Positions 40,401 to 52,400 of a stretch of DNA of 64,000 nt are shown piece after piece (position 1 is the first letter of the stretch; each line of letters opens with the position of its first letter). The DNA is taken from the NCBI GenBank assembly GCA_903813345.2, contig CAIIXF020000002.1, positions 6,685,772-6,749,771 on the forward strand. Direction: 5' to 3'. Both the position numbers and the translations under genes were made by a program. The notes under the pieces are model-generated. The model saw only the letters and a program-made list of their open reading frames with translations. It did not search any database and was not told where the DNA came from. Source of the stretch: Owenia fusiformis (lineage: Eukaryota > Annelida > Polychaeta > Sabellida > Oweniidae).

Positions 40401-43400
40401 GTTTGAAATGTAATAATATTATATAAGTGGATTATGGTTACTAAAGTTTATTGATATGTGTACTTTTGTTTTTATCAGAATGACTCAGCATTTGATGAAA
40501 TTACAATAAAACCTGTATATCTGAACACCTCTCTAATATCCATACACCTCTCAATGTGAAGACTTCTTCTGTGTCCAAATTTTGTTTCCTCTCATTCAAA
40601 AAACTTGATATGTGAACACCTGTTATTTATTGACTGCTTTTGACTGCTTTTATTGGTGTTCAAATTTCAATTGTTAATCTGAACACTTTTGACAGCTTTA
40701 GTTTTATTAGTGTTCAGATTTCACTTGTTAATCTGAACACTTTTGACTGCTTTCACTGGTGTTCAGATTTCACTTGTTAATCTGAACACTTTTGACTTCT
40801 TTTAGTGGTGTTCAGATTTCACTTGTTTATCTGAACACTTTTGACTGCTTTCACTGGTTTTCAGATTTCACTTGTTAATCTGAACACTTTTGTCTGCTTT
40901 AACTGGTGTTCAGATTTCACTTGTTAATCTGAACACTTTTGACTTATTTTAGTGGTGTTCATATTTCACTTGTTTATCTGAACACTTTTGACTGCTTTTA
41001 CTGGTGTTCAGATTTCACTTGTTAATCTGAGCACCTTTGACTTCTTTTAGTGGTGTTCAGATTTCACTTGTTTATCTGAACACTTTTGACTTCTTTTAGT
41101 GGTGTTCAGATTTCACTTGTTAATCTGAGCACCTTTGACTTCTTTTAGTGGTGTTCAGATTTCACTTGTTAATCTGAACACTTTTGACTTCTTTTAGTGG
41201 TGTTCAGATTTCACTTGTTTTACTGGATGTATTTACTTAAAAGGTTTTGTTTCTCTGATGAACCTTTCACAAAAACTAAAGATTTTCTAAGGATTTTATT
41301 GACAATTATGAGTAGAAGATTAAAATGTTTTAGAGATGAATGAAACGGCAAACTCCTAAGAATAGCAAATCTCAATGAACAATACATACCACAGCAAATA
41401 CGTGGGAGATATCTTAAAATTTATTGAAATTCCATCAAGCCCGTCACACACAACTAGACAAGGGTTTCAATGACACTGTAAACATAAATAATGTTGACCA
41501 ATGTAACACATTTGTTAATTGTTTGGAGCAATTGAGTAATGTATATTGATTTAGCCCTCCTTATTCCATATGATTGTAAAAGATTGCATACTCAGTGCTA
41601 TATACAGGATGTCACAAAATTGTACTGAGACATACAGGGAATAACTTTGATGAGGTTTATTGGAAATTTGGTTATTTGATAGACAATTTATATAGCATAA
41701 ACAGTTGACACTGTTTTACCTTGTAACTGTATTTTAAAACTATAGTATCATTGTGACACCGAAATAAACTATTAAAGTGCCCGATAAACTATAAAATGCG
41801 CATGCGTCCAGGTGTTGATAAACTATAAATAGCGAAAATCCAGGGTTTGTCACCACAAGGTAAGCCAGGGCGTGTTGAGAGAACAGCTAGTGTTGATATT
41901 GAATTTACATGTAGCCAGATAAGTTTCCTTATTGAAATTACATATGGTTATTAGCAATACTTTGTAGGTGCTAAATAATAAAATATTTAGAGTATATATG
42001 AGGGAAATTGGCCATTTCGAAGCTGTTGAAAAGTTTGTGGCTCTCGGCTACACCGGGGAATTTACTTCCATGAGTACACAAATAAATGTGGGGCTCCCCA
42101 AGAGGTACGCGACAAGGTGACCTGGCATCAAATGTGCTACTATCGAGAAGATAAAATAACGAATACGACAATAAGTTATTGCATGTGACAATTCCGAGCA
42201 TTCATCTCACTGAAGTATTTTGAAGTGAAAATAAGATTTTTGTTTTGATACATGGATTCAGATGAACGTAACTTTATTCTGACAACTAATCAAAACTGAA
42301 CAAAATTGATTGTACGTAACAGACAATTTATTGTTTTACAATGTTTTGATTGGCTAAACGAATGAAACCAACAAATTATGACATGTAAAATGACAATTTT
42401 GAAATGTAAAATTTAAAAGTGACAAACACAACCTCCCTATCCACTCTTTGGGAGCCCTACTAATATGTACATGCAGCAGTGGTAGTGTTACAGCTTATTA
42501 TCACACTACTGGGCTTTGTATTCTAAAGCCTGTTGTTTGTAATAACACTGTTCACTCAACGTATGTTTTGTGTGTGGGCAGTCAACGATAATCATTGTTT
42601 CATCCCGGTTATATGACCTCGGCAATTATAACAAAACCGTACTAAACGAAAAAAACGCAAATAAGAGAAAGCTTTCACACACATATAAAAAATGAACTAG
42701 TCTAATCCGCCAGTATAAACTCTGTGCTATACGTAGCCGGGTCAGGCGCACACTTTAAACTTAAAACTGTATTTAGGTTTAGAGAAAAGCTTGTTTTAGT
42801 ACCATCTGATCAAATTTTTCTATATTCAGAGCGCTTCAATTCTGCTTTAATCATGATATGGTCATATAAACTGTTAAATTTCCCAGTAAATAATTGACAA
42901 ATTCCTTTGAATTTAACTGCTATTGCAAAATAAATTCTAGTAATCAAGTGAAAAGTTGAGAGCATTTCTTTGATAAAGTAAATAAGAGTGTAATATAATT
43001 TTGTTTAATAGGTATACTTATTTTTGAGACACCCAGTATATAGTTTTGAATTATTGAGAATTATATATTGTGGGATGCCTATTTACAATATTTACAGTGT
43101 GTGGGAAGATTTTCTCAAAACCAATTATCTGTATCCAAATATTTATTCATCACTAGCAGTCACTTTAATGTCTCTTAATGGGTTTTTATGGTAAGGACCC
43201 TCTCTCTCTCAAACTAATATGCTCTTACATAATCAAGATCATTAATGTCATTAGTATTTGTTTGGTCCTTTTAATTAGGAATTCATGTTTAAATAATCAA
43301 ATTGATGTTTAGAGACAGGAAATCCTATGTATCGTTTTGTATGTAATATGTTGATGTCAAACTTGTAATGTATCTTTGCTGTTAAAACTAGCTTTCATTT

Positions 43401-46400
43401 TGAATTTACTAGCTACAGTAATCAGCCGTTGTTTATATATTTGTCAATTAAAAGCCATTTTATCCATTTGATATGCAGAACCATATTGTTCTGTATTGGC
43501 AATGTATCTTAATTTAGGCTGTTGGGACCGTTCGCCATTTTGGAAACTTAAATTCAAACTGAAGGTTTCTTATACATTATAATATTATTATTCTGAAATC
43601 TATGTTTAAACCCAGAAATGTGTTGCACCATTTAAAGATTTACATGAGACACCCACATTGAGAGGAACAGAAATAGAGAAAATATTTGAGTTTATTACGA
43701 GAGAAGTTGTACTAAAATTGATAATATGAGAGCAAAACTTTGTGCTCAGCACAGAAACCATGAAAACAGCTCCAATTTGAGCTTCTTTATATGGCAGCTG
43801 AGCTTGACAAAATCCTATGTCTTTTTCTGGCTCTTATAGGCATCAATACTTAAGGCACAAAACCCCATCCTTCAGGATACCTCAAAATATGTTTAAGCCA
43901 ATCGAAGTTCCCTCGGTTTAGAATTAAAAGCCTGAGTGATGTCAAGAGACCGTGATGTCAGTAAACAAACAACTATGTCAAAATACAGTTGTATTAACAA
44001 AGAGAGAGGATTTTCGAGAAATATGTCAAAATAAATTAATATTGAGTTCGCACAACAGTTTTTGTCAAGTGAAAATGATGTCATTGTTAACTAGAAAAAT
44101 CAAAAATCAATAAATGATGTCAGCTTACTTTTTTTCAGGGAGAAGAGACTTCAGGAAGAGAAACTTGAAAGTCTCCAAAATACGCTTCGAGAGAGAGAAA
44201 AAGCTGTAACCAGACTAGAATTAGACTTTGATAACAAGCTTGAAGACCAGATAAACAGGTATACACGTCAATTGATTTATTTTCTATTTTCGCAACATTT
44301 ATGGTGTTTATGTCACCTCAAAAATATGGTGACATATTGCTTTTATTTCCCATCAATATGTTTGTGATTGACCATTGCATGTGGTTTTGGTAGTCAGTTT
44401 CTACCTATATGATTTATTTTGTCACTCCAAAATTGTGGTGACATATTACTCCAAAAATGTGGTGACATATTGCAATTAAAGCCAATGATTGCACAGCGTT
44501 GTTTTCTTTATGTACAGGTCTCCTTCTGGGAAAGTTGAAAATCTACATTTTTGGAAAACTAGGATTTTAGAATTCCTGCAGGCAGAAATGTGCTGAACTA
44601 AATATATTTGATCAACAACTGGAAAAATGTATTAAAGAATTAATATGATGATTCGGAAAAATCGGGAGAAAATCAAGAATGTTAAGAATAAATCTTGTTT
44701 TTGTTTTAGGTACAAGATTCAAGAACAAAGCCGTCTGCTTGAAAAACAGCGCCATCTGGAGGCACAAGAGGCTCGACTTACTGGTAAGCCTTAGACATTA
44801 TATCTAAATAATGCAGATCATGGAAATTTTGAAAATCACTATGTATCGAGTCGCATTGATAATCTCGACTGCGTCTGACTTTTCTTTAAATTGTAATTTC
44901 AGAGGAAACTAGAAGCAAAAGAGCTACAAGAAATTTTGACATTACTTTACATTGTAATTTCAGAGGAAACTAGGAGTCTTGCAAATGAAAGACTCTCCAT
45001 AGAAAATACAACTAAAGAGCTACAAGAAAAGAGGATCCAAGTCAAAGAATTTGAGGTAAATTATAAATGAATGATTTTCTGATACTTATTTTCAACAATA
45101 TAGAGTCTTAGTATGGGAGCAAAGGTAATTCCGTGTCCTTTTTAGAGGCGAGCTAAGCGATATATATTTTTATGAACTATATGTGATACTTACCAAGAAA
45201 AATGATGTTGGCAATTCTGAATCCGCGACGGCGTTGCTATGGTAACCAAGTAAATATGCCACGCCCACTTTTAGGGGCTCTTTTCAGTGTTTGGCCCTTA
45301 TCTCCTTCATTATTGCTCAGATTTCGATGAAATTCACACCAAATGGAAGGTAATAGATAACGCACTCAAAATATATTAAGTTGGCAATTCTGAATCCGCG
45401 GCAGCGTTACTATGGTAACAAAGTAAATATGCCACACCCACTTTTAGGGGCTCTTTTCAGTGTTTGGCCCATATCTTCGTCATTATTGCTCAGGTTTCGA
45501 TGAAATTTGCACCAAATGAAAGGTAATAGATGAAGCAATCATACAGTTCATAAAATATGCAAATAGGGTGATTTGCATCTTAATTATGACGTCATTTCTG
45601 TTTGTTTTTGTGTATTTTATTTTAATCATGATGTATAAATCTGCGAAATTATTATGTTTAAAATGGTCAGTAATGCTTTTAACTAGTTAATTAGTTGATT
45701 TCTTTTAGTTGAGTTTATTAGTTTATTACATTCATACATGTATGGTCATAAAACATTGAATAAATGTAATGAAAGTGTCCAATTGACGCTGTTGCGATGG
45801 TAACAGCAAGTAGCAAAATGATCCGCTGTAAACAAGAGAATTCTTTAGGAAATGTTACAATTTGACCATTTGACTGGCATGTATTCTTTTTAAAATTTGG
45901 TGACAGAAAATAACCTAATAACTATAGAAAATTATTTAATTTGGATTGTGTTATATTATGATGTCATAAGGGCAATTGTTAATCAGGGTCGCAGCAAGCT
46001 CTCAGTCGGGGGGGGGGGGTTCGACACAATTTTCTTTAAAGATTTTGTTTAATTTTACAAAAATTGTTGCAACTTCCTTCAAAACTGAGCTAGAAGCTTC
46101 GAGTCAAATGCATTTCAAAACCCTTCTTCTATCTAATGGTTCTTTTTTATTGGTTACAGGGGGTGCACTCATTACACCCCCTGGCTATGCCTATGTTAGC
46201 TATGGTAACCAGGTGAATATGCCGTCCCCATTTTTCACGACTTTTCCTAAGTTTTTCTTCTATCTTTGTCATCATGATAGCTCTGGTGTATATGAAATTT
46301 TCATCAAATGGAAGCTAAAGTTTGCTTTTCTTGCTGGGTTTCTTTACAGTGTCTGGTTCTTTCCCTTTGGCATTTGCGCTTAGATATTCATACTTGTAAA

Positions 46401-49400
46401 GAAATGGAATGAGAATCAATCATAGTTTTCAGCTTTGACCTCATTTTATGGTGAATGTCAAAGGACAAGGTACCATTTTGGAATCATTTTGAGCAATTCT
46501 ACCTAATTTCAAGAAAATAATCACAAAAGCAGCTATGATACCATAACGAGTATGCCAGTCAGTTAATCTACATTATCCATGCATTTTCTGATTCACCTGG
46601 CATACTCACCTGGTTACCATAGCAACACCATATTGGATTAACATAACCCCCCTCCCATAAAGAATAAGATAGAACCATTAGATAGAAGAAGAGCTTTAAC
46701 CCATTAGTGTCTATGTCCCGAATATGGCACGTTTTTTGAGTATATTGGAAGATGTCAGCACTGTATCATTAGTACTTTATATTTCTTAGAAAAGAAGATA
46801 CTAGAATAGTAGATTTCTCCAAAGTTCAAGGTCATTTTGTTTTTGCAGACATCTTTTGAATTTTTTCACAGGAAAGGGCTCAATGTCCCTCAAATTGATA
46901 TATCAGTCCATAGGCCATAGGGGGCCACTACCATGCTATTGAGGGCCACTTGCATGTTTTGGATGCCATCTGGGCCACTTAAATTTCTTTTTGGACCACA
47001 TGGGTCTACTAGGGTGCATTTGGGGTCCACGGGGGTCCACTGGAATACGTTTGGGGCTTGGGGGCCACTGGGATGCTTTTAGGGGTCACAGGGGGCCACC
47101 AGGGTGCTTTTGATGGCCATGAGGAGCTATTTGCATGCTTCTGGCGGCCTCAGGGGGCCACTAAGATGGTTTTGGGGGCCACTGTGGGCCAATAGGTTGC
47201 TTTCAAGGGCCACTTAGATGCTTTTAGGGGGCATAATTGGGCCCTTGGATGCATTTTGGGCCACTGGGTGTCACTAGTATGCTTTTTGGGGGCAATTAAA
47301 ATGATTTTGGGTCCACAGGGGCCCATTGGAGTGCTTTTAGAGGCCACCTGGGCCCACTGAGATACTTTTTGGGGTCACAGGGGGCCAATAGGATGCTTTT
47401 GGGGGCCACTAGGATGCTTTTAGGGGGCATAACGGGGCCACATTGGATGCTCTTTGGACCACTGGGTGTCACTAGTATGCTTTTTGGGGGCCACTAAATG
47501 ATTTTGGGGTCCACAGGGGCCCATTGGAGTGCTTTTAGAGGCCACCTGGGCCCACTGAGATACTTTTTGGGGTCACAGGGGGCCAATAGGATGCTTTTGG
47601 GGGCCACCAGGATGCTTTTAGGGGGCATAACGGGGCCACATTTGGGGCCACAGGGGTCAATTGGATGCTTTCATGGGGCCACTAGGACGCTTTCAGGTGC
47701 CACTAGGATGCTTTAAGGGGGCATAATGGGGCCTTTTGGATGCTTTTTTGGGCCACTGGGTGACACTAGTATGCATTTTGGGGTCACTGGGGGGCAACTG
47801 GGAAGCTTTTGGAGCCTCTAGAATGAGTTTGGGGCCATTTGAGTGCTTTAGGAGGCCACTTGGGGCCACTGAGATGCTTTTCGGGGAAACGTTTTGGGGC
47901 CACAGGGGGCCACTTGGTTGATGTCATGGGTCGCAGAAGGGTACTAAGGATACTACTTTTGAGGGCCTCATACCAGCAATAATTTGTTTTTTGGGGCCAC
48001 TGGGAACAACTAGAATGCTTTTGAGGACCACTTTGGGGCACTGGAATGCTTTTCGGATCATATATTGCCACTGCCGTGCTTTTGAATGTCACTGGGGCCT
48101 ATTTAGTATTGAATTATAACAAACAGACAAGTTTAAGTTAATGACAGTGTTAAATTCGAGTTTGTTAAAGTTATGATATTATAAATAGGTTTTACAACCA
48201 CGAAATCATAACCTCTTAACCCAAAATGTTATCATGGGCACTTGTGTCTATGTCCTGTATTTGGGATGCCTCTAGAACAAAACTAATTGTTTCTTAGCTA
48301 CCCAGGTTAGAAGAACATAAAAATTATTTTAAAAATACTAATGCATTCAATCTGTTGTCATTATTGGGTTAAAATGCTTTTGACTTGAAGCTTCTAGCTC
48401 AATTTTGAAGGAAGTTGCATCAACTTCTGTAAAATTCTTCTTGAAAACATATTTGGGTTGCTTATGCCACGATCGCTCCCCCCCCCCCCGATTGAAATCT
48501 GGCCGCACCCCTGATTAAATAATTGCCCTTATGACATAATAATATAACACAATCCAAATTAAATAATTTTCTATAGTTATTAGATTATTTTGTCATCAAA
48601 TTTTAAAAAGAATACATGTCAGTGAAATGGTCAAAATGTAACATTTCCTAAAGAATTATTGTTTACAGCGGACAGTTTTGCTACATGATGTTACCATAGC
48701 AACAGTGTGAATTGAACATAAAAATTATTTGAATAAGGCATCTTTCATTACATTTATTCAATTTTTTATTGACCATAAATGTATGAATGGAATGAACTCA
48801 ACTAAAAGAAATAAACTAGTTGAAAACATTACTGACCATTTTAAAGACAATAATTTCACAGAGTTATACATCATGATTAAGATAAAATATGCAAGAACAA
48901 ACAGTTATGACGTCATAATTAAGTTGCAAATCACCCTAATTGCATATTTTATAAAATATATGATTGCTTTATCTATAACCTTTCATTTGGTACAAGTTTC
49001 ATTTAAAACTGAGCAACAATGACGAAGATATGGGCCAAACACCGAAAAGAGCCCCTAAAAGTGGGTGTGGCATATTTACTTTGTTACCATGGTGACGCTG
49101 CCGCGGATTCAGAATTGCCAACTTAATATATTTTGATTGCATTATCTATTACCTTCCATTTGGTGTGAATTTCATCGAAATCTGAGCAATAATGAAGGAG
49201 ATAGGGGCCAAACACTGAAAATAGCCCCTAAAAGTGGGCGTGGCTTATTCACTTGGTTACCATAGCAACGCCGTCGCGGATCCAGAATTGCCAACATCAT
49301 TTTTCTTGGTAAGTATCACGTATAGTTCATAAAAATGTATGTCGCTTAGCTCGCCTCTAAAAAGGACACGGAACCTCTTATTTGGACTTTTGCTCCCAGA

Positions 49401-52400
49401 CTATCTACCTGTATAGGCATCCATGTTTTTGTAAATGCTTTTCATTTATGTAAAATACATGTTATCATCAAAGGCAAGTCCACCCATATAGCTCAGCATG
49501 TCCCAGATTAGATTGCGGGTTCAGGCACTTGCTTGTTGCGTAAAGTATTTCAGGGTGTTTGACTGAGTGATCCACTACTTGTAAAAAGGCTGTGGTGTGT
49601 ACTTGTATGCGTATGTATGAGTGCGCATAAAGGAACACAGGGCGGCCTTCAAGGAAGATCTGCCTTCCATGATTATGTGTTAATTACGAGTTACGACCAT
49701 TTATATACGGGCTATACCCAAAATGTATTGCTCCCTTTTATTTGTGGTAAACAAAATACAACAAAATACCAATGTCCCAGAAAGTTAAACATAAGGCACA
49801 TTCCATTTTTCTCTGAATCACTTATATCCAGTGAATAGATAAATAGATATTTATTTGTACATTTTTGTGTTTTGGTTTCAGTCCCAGTTGCAACAGATGA
49901 GACAAGAGACTATAACTATGCAGAGCCAGAAAGATGTACTTAATGACAAAGTTAGACAGGTAAACACACTATAATGAAAAGTACATGTATGTACAAAAGG
50001 AGTATACAGTGAAACCTGTCTAAGTGAACACCTTTCTCTGGTAAACACCTGTCTCTAGTAGTCACTTTTCCTCTGCACATACTCTACTGACTTCTGTTTA
50101 AATTACCCTCTCTCTAGTGAACACCTGTCTCTAGTGGACACCCTTCCTCCGCACATGCTCTACTGACTTCTGTTTAAATTACCCTCTCTCTAGTGAACAC
50201 CTGTCTCTAGTGGACACCCTTCCTCCGCACATACTCTACTGACTTCTGTTTAAATTACCCTCTCTCTAATGAACACCTGTCTCTAGTGGACACCCTTCCT
50301 CCGCACATACTCTACTGACTTCTGTCTAAATTACCCTCTCTCTAGTGGACACCTGTCTCTAGTGGACACCCTTCCTCCGCACATACTCTACTGACTTCTG
50401 TTTAAATTACCCTCTCTCTAATGAACACCTGTCTCTAGTGGACACCCTTCCTCCGCACATACTCTACTGACTTCTGTTTAAATTACCCTCTCTCTAATGA
50501 ACACCTGTCTCTAGTGGACAACCTTCCTCCGCACATACTCTACTGACTTCTGTTTAAATTACCCTCTCTCTAGTGGACACCCTTCCTCCGCACATACTCT
50601 ACTGACTTCTGTTTAAATTACCCTCTCTCTAGTGAACACCTGTCTCTAGTGGACACCCTTCCTCCGCACATACTCTACTGACTTCTGTCTAAATTACCCT
50701 CTCTCTAGTGAACACCTGTCTCTAGTGGACACCCTTCCTCCGCACATACTCTACTGACTTCTGTTTAAATTACCCTCTCTCTAGTGAACACCTGTCTCTA
50801 GTGGACACCCTTCCTCCGCACATACTCTACTGACTTCTGTTTAAATTACCCTCTCTCTAATGAACACCTGTCTCTAGTGGACACCCTTCCTCCGCACATA
50901 CTCTACTGACTTCTGTTTAAATTACCCTCTCTCTAATGAACACCTGTCGCTAGTGGACAACCTTTCTCCGCACATACTCTACTGACTTCTGTTTAAATTA
51001 CCCTCTCTCTAGTGGACACCCTTCCTCCGCACATACTCTACTGACTTCTGTTTAAATTACCCTCTCTCTAGTGAACACCTGTCTCTAGTGGACACCCTTC
51101 CTCCGCACATACTCTACTGACTTCTGTCTAAATTACCCTCTCTCTAGTGAACACCTGTCTCTAGTGGACACCCTTCCTCCGCACATACTCTACTGACTTC
51201 TGTTTAAATTACCCTCTCTCTAATGAACACCTGTCTCTAGTGGACAACCTTCCTCCGCACATACTCTACTGACTTCTGTTTAAATTACCCTCTCTCTAGT
51301 GGACACCCTTCCTCCGCACATACTCTACTGACTTCTGTTTAAATTACCCTCTCTCTAGTGAACACCTGTCTCTAGTGGACACCCTTCCTCCGCACATACT
51401 CTACCGACTTCTGTCTAAATTACCCTCTCTCTAGTGAACACCTGTCTCTAGTGGACACCCTTCCTCCGCACATACTCTACTGACTTTTGTATAAATTACC
51501 CTCTCTCTAGTGAACACCTGTCTCTATTGGACACCCTACCTCCACACATACTCTACTGACTTCTGTATAAATTACCCTCTCTAGTGAACACATAAACCAA
51601 CACTGAATGTTCAATTTACACAGGCTTTACTACATGTATGTAGGAATTGTACTGAATGCATTCTATATTTAATATCTAATATCAGTTATTAAAGTGCCAA
51701 CAAAGTCTAGAGATCGTAAAATGTTCAAATCAGCTTTCTTAATACTCAAAAAATCTTTGATGTTTTCCTCACTTTTCGAAAAAAATACATTGAAATATTT
51801 TATTAAACATAGAAGTTATTGATGATTGAAGGACAAGGTGCTGAAGCCTGAAATGCTTTGTATTTTTTAACAAATTTATTAATTTAACAAAATAAATTGA
51901 TTTAAAATTCTGCAGATGCTTGATTACCCAAACCTAAGATCTGAGAATGCCGTCCTAAAAAATGAGATCGAGGCTACGAAAATGAGGCTTGCCGAGTCCA
52001 AATACGAAGTCGAACAAGAGAGGAAAAAACATGAAGATTTGTTGCGAGAAACGAGAGAGAGGCTAAGCATGCCATCACCAGAGACAGTTTTATTGCAAAG
52101 AGAGCTGGATCGTGCACGTGATCATGTTAAACAGGAAAAAGCTGTCGCTGAACATCAAGTACAGGAAATTCAGCGCCAGTTAAAGGAAGAGGTATGATGA
52201 TGGGATAGATTTTTACAGAAATGCCAGACTTGATGTTAAAAACTCCGTTTCTGAAGTAGTTGAGCAATTTAAACTATATTGTTATTGAGATATTCAAGCA
52301 TACATTGCCTTTTTACATTGGATGCATTGATCAATTTTGAAAAAAAATTGTGTAGTTTTTAAGACAAATTATCACATCTCTTCCAAATCTTGTTTGATGA

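Noticed and set aside
45976-46383. 135-codon frame
   Set aside because: Runs across a poly-G tract and the inverted arm of foldback-like element 2; the inverted copy of the same arm (around 48360-48530) does not keep a frame.
49480-49560. Functional tRNA gene
   Set aside because: A- and B-box-like words are present but no acceptor or anticodon stem pairing could be made; kept only as a possible SINE head.
50005-51600. CRISPR-like regular array
   Set aside because: Units are contiguous 76-bp tandem repeats with no unique spacers, in a eukaryotic intron: a minisatellite.
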